NCBI GenBank assembly: GCA_950097015.1
Contig: CATNEN010000008.1
Span: 1-64,000 of the forward strand
Direction of reading: 5' to 3'
Length of the DNA: 64,000 nucleotides
Origin: Macrostomum hystrix
Lineage: Eukaryota > Platyhelminthes > Macrostomidae
Each line of letters opens with the position of its first letter. Positions within the stretch are counted from its first letter, which is position 1. This document shows positions 19,756 through 31,100 of the stretch, one piece after another. Under the pieces are notes generated by a model, which was not told the DNA's origin, searched no databases, and saw only the letters and a list, made by a program, of their open reading frames with translations. A program made the position numbers and the translations under genes.

Positions 19756-22339
19756 TTAATCAGCTTGATCAACAGTTTCACTATTGAATTGAACAACGAT
19801 GCGCTGCCTATTCGACCTAAACTGACGCCAACTAACACCAGCCATGCTCAGCATGAGCTTTGAGGCTTCGGTACCGGGCTTGGCAGCATGTTTATCTGAC
19901 AAGTAGACTATATGTTTGATGCCAGACTGGATGATAAGCTTGGCGCACTCGTTACACGGAAACAGTGCCACATAGATTGTGCAATCGCGCACACTAGCTG
20001 AGTTCGAGTTCAATATGGCATTCAACTCGGCGTGGCAAACAAACAAGTGCTTAGATTCCAGAGATTTGAGATCATCTGGTTTGCCCCAGGGCATCAGCTC
20101 ATCAGGGCAGCCAATTGGCATACCATTGTAGCCAACCCCAACAATGCGCCGCTGCTGATCAACAATGCAGCAACCAACCTGGGTAACAGGATCTTTGCTG
20201 CGCTGCCCAGACAGACAGGCCACAGCCATAAAATAGTCTTCCCAGCTCAGGTAATCCTGGCGTGGACCAACCTTGTTATTTTCTGTTTCCTGGAATGTGA
20301 TATGAAGGAAGATTGATTGGAAGATGGGAAGTTTAATGTGGAAAAAATGATGACAAAATTCTTAACTAAGTGAGCAACTTAAAGCAATAAAGAACAGACT
20401 GAACTGTCAGAACTGCCATTTAATGGGTACATTAAATATACATTGTATATAATTGAACATTGTATAACAATATTGCAATTTTTCAATTTGCAATTTATGT
20501 GATTTGCATCAAGATATGTATAAAGTTTCATGCTATATCGCCTATATGGATAATCAAGTATATAACAGCACTCTTATGCCTGAGCTTAATAGTATGCAAA
20601 AGCAGCTAAAAGGCAGAGAAAGCAAAGTTTAAATGAGAATAGGGTAATGTATCATCGACCAAACAAGAATGTGTATTTTTTTAACTTCAAACCTAAGCTA
20701 CAGATTTTCTATTTAAGATATGATGATAAATCAAAAGCCAAGTTATAGAAAACAGTTACATCTTTCTAAAAAGTATCTGCTTTTGCATTTTATCAAATAG
20801 AAAAAAGTTATTCCTGCTTTTTATCTAAAACCAAACAATGTTTTCATATATCTTCAAACCAAACAGAGAATTTGATGTTTGGTTTTACAATTTGAGTGAG
20901 TGGTTTAATCTTATTTTAAGGAGTGAACTATCATGTATTATGTAATTTGAAAGCATTTTTCATGCTCTATAATTAACTACATTTATGGTCATTTAATTGG
21001 CAAGCAACCACATACAATCTTTGTCTAAAGTACATACTGAAAAAATGTTGTTAAAAAGTATGCTTTTGTAATAAAAATTTCTACTGAAACATCAATATCT
21101 TTCTTTCCTCTTAATGCTTCATTGCACATCATGCCTCAGCTTGTAGATAATTTCTTCAACTTTCAAATTAGTTGTTCTGTGAAACAAATTAAGCTTGTTT
21201 CTGTCTTGCACGAGACCAGGGAAGAAGTCAAAATTCTTGTTTGGTTTTGAAGATACACTGTTTGGTTGATGATAAATTACCCTATCTGAAAAAAATAATT
21301 AACTAATTTGTGTCTGATGTGTCAATTTGAAGCTAGGCCTATTTTTAGGTCTAACAGTCTAACACTGCAATAGACCTTAGAAACACATTTTAATATAGAC
21401 TAATATTAAAAGCTTACAAGTAGCTATAGGCCTACCAACCAAAACATTTATGTATATTAGATCTACAATTTAGATCCTACTCAACTTTGTCAACTACCAT
21501 TTTGTCATGGTAGCCCTGGTTGACTAAGTGACCAGAATTAAGGGGTGCCCTCATTTTTTGTTAATAAAGTGGCCAGAACTGCCAGGGCTAGAAATATGTG
21601 GTTGATGAAACGAAATGGCCAAGCTTTCTTGGCTTTTTTGTCAACTAGTTTTCAATGAGCTGCAGAATGCAACATGCAACATGCAAGTTGCTCTGGTATA
21701 GGAGGGGCAAAGTATTGAGTGGGTGAGTTGTCCATCCAAGCCTTTCTGCACTGCTTGTGCCCCTTGGTCACACCCCTCAGTTTGCGCACACAAAAGCAGC
21801 AACAGCAGCAGTAAATGTAAATAGCTTTAACTTAACTTAGGCCTACAATTGACAGTGACCAGATATTGAGATGGCCCAATTGACTAGGCCTAGTTGGCAA
21901 AGTGACCATATACAGGGATGAGTCCAGTTGATGACCATTTGATGAAATGGCAGTTGACAAAGTGACCAGCACCCTATAGGCTAGGCCTAGTCTAGGCCTA
22001 TGCAACTCATGACATGGCAAGCAATGCATCAGCTTTGCTAATATGTAAGTGACAGATTATACCATGGCAATCATGTCAGTATAGCTACTAGGACTACAAA
22101 AAGGATAATAAATGGCCTAACTAGCTATCATTTTTAGCTTTACTTTACTAAATTATATGTACACTATAATAATCTAGGCTTAATTAAACTTCATTCTTCA
22201 AAGCATTTATGCTTTGCAATAGAAAAATAGAAAAAATTCCGATGTAGATTCTTCGATTAAAATAATTTTCCTCTTAAGCAGAAGAAAATCTTACACTTAA
22301 GTCTTCAGATTGCTCCTCACTGCTCGTTCGCTCCATCAT
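19756..22339 (-). CDS. DCTD: Deoxycytidylate (dCMP) deaminase, two exons
   Basis: Exon 1 (22339-22295) encodes MMERTSSEEQSEDLS and ends at a GTAAGA donor, phase 0. Exon 2 (20289-19756) starts after CATTCCAG in phase 0; total about 192 residues against about 180 in vertebrates. The enzyme deaminates dCMP to dUMP, feeding thymidylate synthesis, in the cytosol. Seen directly are the family start YLSWEDYFMAVACLSGQRS, the zinc and catalytic motif CHAELNAIL, the PCNEC zinc ligands, and the GYNGMP and MAGV segments. No catalytic residue is missing. Exon 1 is chosen on phase match and lack of a better upstream exon; exon 2 is certain. A TA-flanked inverted-repeat element lies in the 2-kb intron and another TIR element lies just upstream of the ATG. 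Confidence 0.9.
20642..21282. mobile_element. TA-flanked inverted-repeat DNA element
   Basis: The left end GGGTAATGTATCATCGACCA and the right end (reverse complement GGGTAATTTATCATCAACCA) match at about 18 of 20 positions. A TA dinucleotide flanks each end (20640-20641 and 21283-21284), as for Tc1/mariner-like insertions. The interior is AT-rich and non-coding, with further AACCAAACA/TGTTTGGTT inverted words. It is intronic in the dCMP deaminase gene. Confidence 0.75.
21480..21990. repeat. Scattered AGTGACCAG/TGGCCAG words in DCTD intron
   Basis: Short related phrases (GTTGACTAAGTGACCAG, AATAAAGTGGCCAG, GTTGGCAAAGTGACCA, GTTGACAAAGTGACCAG) recur at about 21520, 21570, 21893 and 21953. They suggest a decayed repeat and are too diverged to define a unit. 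Confidence 0.35.
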
Positions 22340-22378
22340 TTTTATTTTATTTTGAAGCAGTGGATGTTGACGTATAAA

Positions 22379-22864
22379 TCTTTCACCGCATTGTTTTCTG
22401 CATGGTTTTCCGCATGGTTTTTTTTCCTGTATTTTTGCATCATGCTGACTTGAATAAAGCACTCATGTGCTGCAATAATCCTTGGTAACATTTTTAGCAA
22501 ACATATGAAAGAGATTCTAACAACTATATCATACAAGATTATATGATACTAGGTCATATCTTACCAGATCATGCCATATCATACCATAACATGCCATATT
22601 ATACCATATCAGGCCATATAATACAAAATCATGCCATATCATACCAGATTATGCCATATCATACCATATCATACCAGATCATGTCATATGCTAACATATA
22701 GACTACTTCATCATACAAGATTAATACTATACCAGGTCATATCATACCATCCATTAAATTAAATTACAGTTTCACAGTAATTTTTACACCATACAAAATT
22801 TTTTTTATTTTTACACGAAAAAAAACCGTGCGGAAAACCATGCGGAAAACAATGCGGCGAAAGA
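22379..22864. mobile_element. TIR element upstream of the dCMP deaminase start
   Basis: The left arm TCTTTCACCGCATTGTTTTC continues through GCATGGTTTTCCGCATGG. The right arm at about 22815-22864 is its reverse complement with few changes. Arms are about 55 bp. Between them lies a run of CATATCATACCA/GATCATGC words (about 22545-22760). Its left end begins 40 bases upstream of the DCTD start codon, so it lies in the 5' leader or promoter. Confidence 0.7.
22545..22760. repeat. Irregular CATATCATACCA repeat
   Basis: Tandem variants of CATATCATACCA and GATCATGC, inside the TIR element above. Confidence 0.75.
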
Positions 22865-23149
22865 CCCACTCATTGGATGTTGGCGTTAAAAAGCGCCAAA
22901 ATGCGTAATGCTTACACGTGCCTATTGATGTACGAGTTTTGTACCGCGAGCATTTATTTAGCTTACTCCATTGTTACTGTGTCGGATACTGTTTTAGGCT
23001 TTCTCTAATACACGGAAATAAGAGCTTATTATAAGATTCTACAAAGAAATTTTCTCTTTTCTGCACTTGTGGAACAAATGGTCAAATAATGGCCAATATT
23101 TTTAATTTGTGTATTTTGAATAAAAAATACCGTGGTCTTATTTTTGTTC

Positions 23150-23208
23150 GAATTTAACGACTCAAATACTTCTTTAACGACTCAAATGCTTCTTTAACGA
23201 CTCAAACT
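23150..23208. repeat. Short 20-bp tandem, three copies
   Basis: TTTAACGACTCAAATACTTC, TTTAACGACTCAAATGCTTC and a third partial unit. Confidence 0.8.
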
Positions 23209-23477
23209 ACGATACAATCACATAAGCGGTTTGCTAGTAGCTAGCACAATATCCTTTTGTGCTAGGGTAGTAGTATACAAGTGGAAACACCGAACCCATG
23301 TTCAGTCTTTGTCTTCTAACCAAAATAAGAAACAAAATCACACAAAAAGAACAGTTTTAGACTCTTAATTGTAGTTCATCAAAATGTCTAGAATTTCCTA
23401 CCTGATGAAATTCAAAATTATAGATTAAAGATTCTAAAACTAAAATTATAAAGTTAGTAATAAATAATAATAATAAT

Positions 23478-23745
23478 ATTTGCAGGAGGGCTGCGGGCAA
23501 CGGCACATCATTTGGTGACACTAGACAAGCAACCAGCAAGGAGGCGATTCTACCCCATCGCTGACTCCTAAACAAAACGCACACAGGTACCGTATGCAGG
23601 CACACGCTCACATAGGTGTGTACATCTTTCCTGACTTTTTGATCGTCAGGCACCAAATAAATGTGGCCTCGCGGTGGAATCGAGCTCAGGACCCTTGGTG
23701 CAAGAGGCAGACGCATTAACCACTCTGCCACTCACCTCCCTAAAT
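23478..23745 (-). repeat. tRNA-derived SINE, family A, copy 4
   Basis: Begins GCAGGAGGGCTGCGGGCAAC after an AATAATAAT tail and ends with the reversed head GTGGAATCGAGCTCAGGAC, through to CACTCTGCCACTCACCTCCC. Confidence 0.88.
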
Positions 23746-24404
23746 TGACCTAACAGTTCATATAACGAGCGTAAAGAAAAATATTTATACTAACTGTTGT
23801 AGAATCACTACTAATCATATACCATGGTATCATCAGTGTTGCTTTTAAAAATGTTACTAAAACAATATACAAATACATGCAATTGAAGGGCTAAGTGAAA
23901 GATTGTAGTATTTTATGAAATATATATTTATAATATTAATAATAAACAGAACCGGATAAGGAAAACCTACTGAAAATAACAAACTGCACGCAAGGCGATC
24001 AAATATAAATGGGCACAAAACGGACTGTCAAAGATTTTACTTAAAATTTAGTTTTCCCCTCTTGCGCTACCGTACAATATGCTCTGGAATATATATGATA
24101 TGATATATGATAAAGTTGACATATTGACTCGAATAAATTGAACCGACTTACAATAGACCTTTTGATGCATTATTCTTACTTCAGAGCAACTTTAAGGCGC
24201 TAAACATTGAATAAGGGAGATCACAATAAGAAAACAAATTAAGAAATACTTGAGTAGATTACTAAGGCTATATCATATATATGATATACATATCATATGA
24301 AAGCACATTTTCAGAGCAGCTCAATAGTTTACAGCAAGAGAAAATAGTCATAGAGATTTTTGAATGACATTATTATTGATAGATTTATCTAGAAAACAAT
24401 AAAG

Positions 24405-24718
24405 TTTACCAGTATGGTTCTAACTTTTGACGACGCTGCTTTTGGCGCGAATTTAAACTGTAGAAGAATGCCGAGGGACAGAAATAACACAAAAACTATC
24501 TATGAAAAAAGAGGATAATAACGAAACGAAAATAAATCCAAACTAGATTTTTTGTATAGTTCGAAGGACAACATGAAATTAATAAAAACAGCAGGAAAAA
24601 ACACGACTTCTACCTTGACAGTATTCTGGTCGCGAAACAGTTGACCGACTGGATAAAAAACAAGCTTGACTTTCGCTGCTTTCTCCGCGATAAGCTTACT
24701 GGCAGTAGCATATTTCAT
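24405..24718 (-). CDS. Small gene, first two exons; possible mL53
   Basis: The ATG at 24718 follows an in-frame TAA four codons earlier, which supports the start. Exon 1 (to about 24614) encodes KVKLVFYPVGQLFRDQNTVK and ends at a GTAGAAG donor. A second exon near 24460 (after CATTCTTCTACAG) encodes FKFAPKAASSKVRTIL and ends at GTAAAC; phases are 0. The pattern of a short beta strand, an F-x-P, then S-S-K-V-R-T recalls mitochondrial ribosomal protein mL53, a roughly 110-residue subunit. Further exons were not located, so this is a partial gene. Its start is only about 220 bases past the stop of the large gene at 24935 on the same strand. Confidence 0.4.
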
Positions 24719-24934
24719 TGCATTTCGTTATCGCAAGATAAATAAAAATGCTAAATGCATTGCGCCGCCGCTGACGATCATCAACACGTCGGAATCATCG
24801 ATTTCTTCGCCGGGTGAATAGTAAAACTGTACGTAGAAAACTAGTTAAACGACTTATGATAAAGTTCAAACTAAACGGGCTAAAAAACATGAAGGCGCAG
24901 CGCAATAAGATATCATGCTGAAAAAACATTATAA

Positions 24935-27900
24935 TCAATCTTCTTCTTCATCACTGCCAAACTCTCTCGCATCCTCATCGTTGTTGTCAACGGCGATATC
25001 GACAATAAATCCAACGTTGGCATCGGCGTCAGAGTCGCCTTCGACGTCATTGTTGCCACGAGCGTCGCCGTCGACTTGACCTTCGGCATCGCCATTAGCA
25101 ACGGCGATGATGACACCATCGTCGTCGGGGTTTTCGTCGCCATCTCGATCCTCGACGTCGCTATCCGAGTGGCTGTCCATGTCCGAGTCGGTGTCGAAAT
25201 CGTCATCGTCGTCGGAGAATATGTTCCGAGCATAGAAATCGCTGACCATGCTGGAATTTTCGTCGTCTTCATCATCGTCGTCATAGTCGTCTTCGTCATC
25301 GCTAATCCAAGGCGGCATAACAACGTGGCCTCTGAAGATTAGTAACTGAACATCGATGTCGCTATCGTCGGAGTCGTCTGTGGCGTCAGCTACGACAGCT
25401 GGGTGGTCGACGGTGACGGCGAATCCAAGGCGAAGACCAGCGAGACGCTGGTTCAGATCCGCCGCTTCTTCCCTATCAGATTTTGCTCGGGCTCGACCCT
25501 CGCCCTCGCCGTCTGTTTCGCCGCTGCTATCGCTATCATCATCGGCTACGGAACTGATTCTCAGTCGGAGATCGGCAAATCTGTCGAAACCGTCGGCCAG
25601 GCCGGCTCGGACGATTCAGCGCGGCAACCAGCTGGTCGGGCTGCAGGCCGGAGCACTTTGTCACGTCTAGCAGGGCGAGACGGCGACAATTGGCTAACAG
25701 AGGCGCCAGGCCGCCGGGACCGAGTTGTCGACAGCGGGCGGCGCGCAGCTCCAGCAGGCTGGGACAGAGCCAGCTGCCGGCCGTTGAAATCAGTGCCGGA
25801 GACGTCCAGCTGGCTGAGGCTGGGGAGGCCATTCAGGGCGGCAAAGTCGGCGTCCTGCAAGCCGGCGCAATCGGTTAGGCGAAGCCGACGAAGGCCGGGC
25901 AGGCGGGCTACGAGGCGGCGCAAGCAGCCGCCGGTCAGGTCCGCCCGGCCCAGGTGGAGCAGTTCGAGGTTGGCGCCGTTCAGCTGCCAGGCGTTTTCGT
26001 CGGCGGCGGCAGCGTTAGCTCCAGCCGCGCGGCTCATAGGCCAGTGGTTCCAGTCTTCATAGTTGGCGACGTCTTCAGACTGGCGATAACGATGAGGAGA
26101 AAAACTAAGTATAGAATAGTTCCACTACCAAACATATCAGAAACAATCCTGAGACGATTCCCATTTCAGATTTCCATCTTGTGACGATTTCTATCCTTAA
26201 TCATAATAATAATTGCAGGTGGGCTGGGGGCAATGGCACATCATTTGATGACACCAGACACGCACGTATTCGACTAATCCGGTCAAGGCGATTCCCATTC
26301 GACTAATCCGGCTCGAGACGATTCTCATTAGACTAATCCGGCTCGAGACGATTCCCATTAGACTAATCCGGCTTAAGACGATTCCCATTAGACTAATTCG
26401 GCTCGAGACGACTCCCATTAGACTAATCCGGCTTAAGACGATTCCCATTTGACTAATCCGGCTTAAGACGATTCCCATTTGACTAATCCGGCTCGAGACG
26501 ATTCCCATTAGACTAATCCGGCTTGACGATTCCCATTAGACTAATCCGGTTTGAGAAGATACTAGCGTAAAGATTGGTTCATAAAAATCAGGTCTCATTG
26601 CAGGCAGGCTCAGCTCACCCGCTCAATGCCGAGCTCTGCCAGCTGATCCATCGAAGCCCAATCGATCTTGTCGCTAAGTCGGGCCAGCGGCTTCGCCAGA
26701 GTCAGCCGCAACGACTGCAGCCTGGCGGCGCAGAACCTGGTGGCCACCAGTGGCACATTCTCGCTGACAACATTCGTCAGTGTTAAACGACGCAGCCGGC
26801 AGCCGGCCAGGAAGCTGAAGGCTTCGCCGGTGCGAAGCTGATGAGCTGGCAAGCTGAGCTCCTCCAGGTTGGCGCCGCAACCGCGCATGAGTAGCCACAG
26901 AGCCTGCGAAATGAAATTATTGAACTGACTGCATACACCTGCCGAAGGGGTTCGGTGACTAGCGATAGGATTCCATATCTAGAAATGGGATTCCGTATCT
27001 AGCAATTGGGTTCTAGATCTAGCGATAGGATTCCAGATCTAGCAGAGGTTGTAGCCTTGTGGTTAGAGCGTCGAACTCACGACTTGAAGGTCGGGGGTTC
27101 GATTCCTGACTCCACTGGAACAATTTGTGTCCTTTTGCAAGACACTTAACCCTGTCTTCAGTTCACCCAGCTGTTAAATGGGTACCAGCTGGGATAATTG
27201 AAGGTGGGTGTGGCGTCCCCCAGTCCATGGACTGATCAGCCGTACGCAACCTTCAGATGCGCCGCGCAATAGCTGCGGCTGTGCTGTCGGCTGCACATCT
27301 GGCCGAATCGGACAGGTGTAATCAATTATTATTAAATTATTAATTATTATTAATCGGGTTCCATATCTATCAATTGGGTTCCATATCTATCAATTGGGTT
27401 CCATATCCAGCAATGGGGTTCCATATCCAGCAATGGGGTTCCATATCCAGCAATGGGGTTCCATATCCAGTACAACGCCACCTGATCGTTGAATCGCTTC
27501 AACGCTCGCATGCGGCTCCTGAGTCCGAAGCGCGGTATTTGCTGATCCGGGTCGGCCAGATCCAGCACAGTCAGCTGTCGCAGACAGTCAGCGGCCAGCA
27601 GGCAGTCCAATGGCGACGGGCAGACACGCAGGCGAAGCTCCGTCAGTGCCGGGAGGCATCTGGAGATGCGGGTCAGCGGCAGGGAGAGATTCGGAGGCGT
27701 CGCCTTGGCAACGATCAGCCGGCTGAGTTCGGGCGAGTCCAGGCAGCGCAGAAAGTTTTGCAGATCGTCGGCAGCCTCGGCAGTTTCGTCGTCCTCATTG
27801 TCGGCAAAGTCTAGACGCCCTAGGCGAAGAACAACTCGACGTCGCCAGGCCACGATACGGCGAAAGCAGGCGCAGGAGCGACTCAGCCGAAGCCAGTCGG

Positions 27901-28131
27901 ACGGGGGCAGGCGGGCGAGGACGCCGTCTTCGAAGGCGCCGGGCGGCAGCAGGCGCGCCGGACAGTCGGACCGGCAGACAGCGGCCAGAGGACTCGGCGA
28001 CTCGGCCGGCTCCGGATAGATTTCGGCGCCGGGTAGGACGAATCGGCAGCGGACGCGAAACTTCCAGTCCAGCTCGCCGGAGAACAGTTCGTCCAGGCTT
28101 CTCAGGCGAAGCATCAGGCGCAGCAGGTGGC
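24935..28131 (-). CDS. F-box-like/LRR 3' part of the large gene
   Basis: Listed separately because it may be an independent gene. From the ATG at 28114 exon 28131-27482 reads MLRLRSLDELFSGELDW and continues to an F-box-like helix bundle and the first leucine-rich repeats (LPALTELRLRVC). The CAG|GTGGCG donor at 27482 joins in phase 0 to 26903-26619, which joins in phase 0 to 26079. In the last exon the frame must move by one base near 25770 (between FNGRQL and CPSLLELRA) and again near 25615 (before RAGLADGFDRFADLRL); after that it stays open to the acidic end. Skipping one base restores LRR spacing at both places. Either the assembly has single-base insertions or the copy is damaged. Confidence 0.6.
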
Positions 28132-31100
28132 CTATTATTTTTTATGGTTAATTTTTAGCATTTTTTGACAGTTCTTCCGCGGTTACGGATTTTCGGCGGA
28201 TTCCTGGATTTTCGGCGGATTCTTTAGATTTTCGACTCGATCATTTATAAGATTTTCGGGGGGATTCCTTAGATTTGAAGCGCATTCCTTAAGTTTGAAA
28301 TGCATGTATCCCCCACTTGCCCGCCAACATTGTCTATGTCGTAACGCGTTTCGTTTATTTGCCCTAGGGCAATAAATCATTTATTTCCCGCGCCCCCGCG
28401 CGAAACAGAACTTTTACCACAGACATAAGTCACACCCGTCTGGGGAAATAAACAAAGAAAGTGCAAAACGAGAACGCTCGGAACCAAACACACCCTCCGT
28501 CCAGCAGTCATCTTCGATGGGCTTTGACACCGGGTCAGACTTCTTGAGCCCGACGCCCTTGCCCTCAGCAGTTGATAGCTTCATAGCAGCGTCCAACGCT
28601 CTTCTGCACTCGGCAAACTCGACATTCGTCCAGAGGCACCAGTCCTTGCGATGCACGTTGCGCATTTGGTATTGTAGCATTGAGAAGAAGTCCTTCAGGG
28701 TACCAGCCGAGTACCGTTCGTTCCGTTTTGTCCGGACCTCCAGGATAAACAACTTCAGGAGAAAGTTCAGGTCCGTCTTGTCAAACTCATCCATGTCCTT
28801 GATAACCATGATGGATGGTCCACCATTCGTCGCCCATTCTTGCTTCTTAAACGCGTGCCATTCATTGAAAGTAGACAGCATCCACTCGCATTTCTTTACG
28901 GTGTTCGGAGGGACCGTGCCGCCAATCATGGCCTCCGCCTCGGCCTCAGTCAAGCTTTCAAATCGAGGGCTAGACATATACAAGCGTCTGCTATTCTGTC
29001 CTGTTCTGTCTTTTTCGCATAAAGGCTGTCTTTTTTAGCGTCTACCCTCCTCTCGGATTTTGATTTTCACCATAGACTACAGACAGAGCGTAGCAAGAAA
29101 CAGAAGACTTAAAGTGCAATGAAAGTCGGCAGCCAAGTGGGGGATACATACCATCTCTCCCACTTATTTCGGCTGTCTAGGGTGCAAAGGCACTCGGCGC
29201 GAATTTCATTGACCTCGGCTTCGCCTCGGTCAATAAATTTGCGCCTCGAGCCTTTACACCCTGGCAGCCGAAATAAGTGGGAAAGATTATACATTTCTCA
29301 GATTTAAACGCATAAGTATAAGGCACACATTTACCTTGAGCTGAGCTCTGGTTCTCCTTCTCCTCATCTTCCCTGTCCTCTTTACGATGCTCAGCAATGC
29401 TGCTTGTCTCAAAGACAGCGCCAAATTTATCAAACGCCTCCTTACAGCCACCGGGTCCATTCTCGCTTATCCACTGGAAGAAAAATAGACGAAAGCTTTT
29501 GGCGCTAAAAATTAAGTTGAGAACTACAAATAAATAGTAACTCACTGAATCGACTAAAAGAATGCAAGTGCAATAGTCCTCCGATTGCATGATTGAGTCT
29601 TCGTCCACCACCGGCCGGAAACTAAATTTAATTATGGCTTTTTATCGAATTTTTTTGACTTCCTAAACACAAAAATAAAAGTAATTTCTTTTTTAAAAGT
29701 AGACGATCTCAGTAGAGTAGATAGAGAATCAGACAACCCCAGTAGAGTAGATAGAGAATCAGACAACCCCAGTAGAGTAGATAGAGAATCAGACAACCCC
29801 AGAGTAGATAGAGAATCAGACAACCCCAGTAGAGTAGATAGAGAATCAGACAACCCCAGTAGAGTAGATAGAGAATCAGACAACCCCAGTAGAGTAGATA
29901 GAGAATCAGACAACCCCAGTAGAGTAGATAGAGAATCAGACAACCCCAGTAGAGTAGATAGAGAATCAGACAACCCCAGTAGAGTAGATAGAGAATCAGA
30001 CAACCCCAGTAGAGTAGATAGAGAATCAGACAACCCCAGTAGAGTAGATAGAGAATCAGACAACCCCAGTAGAGTAGATAGAGAATCAGACAACCCCAGT
30101 AGAGTAGATAGAGAATCAGACAACCCCAGTAGAGTAGATAGAGAATAAGACAACCCCAGTAGAGTAGATAGAGAATCAGACAACCCCAGTAGAGTAGATA
30201 GAGAATAAGACAACCCCAGTAGAGTAGATAGAGAATCAGACAACCCCAGTAGAGTAGATAGAGAATCAGACAACCCCAGTAGAGTAGATAGAGAATCAGA
30301 CAACCCCAGTAGAGTAGATAGAGAATCAGACAACCCCAGTAGAGTAGATAGAGAATCAGACAACCCCAGTAGAGTAGATAGAGAATCAGACAACCCCAGT
30401 AGAGTAGATAGAGAATCAGACAACCCCAGTAGAGTAGATAGAGAATCAGACAACCCCAGTAGAGTAGATAGAGAATCAGACAACCCCAGTAGAGTAGATA
30501 GAGAATCAGACAACCCCAGTAGAGTAGATAGAGAATCAGACAACCCCAGTAGAGTAGATAGAGAATCAGACAACCCCAGTAGAGTAGATAGAGAATCAGA
30601 CAACCCCAGAGTAGAGTAGATAGAGAATCAGACAACCCCAGTAGAGTAGATAGAGAATCAGACAACCCCAGTAGAGTAGATAGAGAATCAGACAACCCCA
30701 GTAGAGTAGATAGAGAATCAGACAACCCCAGTAGAGTAGATAGAGAATCAGACAACCCCAGTAGAGTAGATAGAGAATCAGACAACCCCAGTAGAGTAGA
30801 TAGAGAATCAGACAACCCCAGTAGAGTAGATAGAGAATCAGACAACCCCAGTAGAGTAGATAGAGAATCAGACAACCCCAGTAGAGTAGATAGAGAATCA
30901 GACAACCCCAGTAGAGTAGATAGAGAATCAGACAACCCCAGAGTAGATAGAGAATCAGACAACCCCAGTAGAGTAGATAGAGAATCAGACAACCCCAGTA
31001 GAGTAGATAGAGAATCAGACAACCCCAGTAGAGTAGATAGAGAATCAGACAACCCCAGAGTAGATAGAGAATCAGACAACCCCAGTAGAGTAGATAGAGA

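Noticed and set aside
24913-25342. Second, Thr/Met-rich minus-strand frame and a plus-strand hydrophobic frame
   Set aside because: Other-frame readings of the Asp/Ser codons in the acidic tail.
26267-26556. Regular repeats that look CRISPR-like
   Set aside because: Head-to-tail units without unique spacers, in an animal intron; the same holds for every other array here.
27046-27120. tRNA gene
   Set aside because: Good A and B boxes, but it is the 5' end of family B, present in three copies with a common body.
28414-28977. The recombinase-like frame as an exon of the large gene
   Set aside because: No acceptor before it gives the required phase after the exon ending at 29335, whereas 28131 fits, and the frame lies between mirrored element ends.
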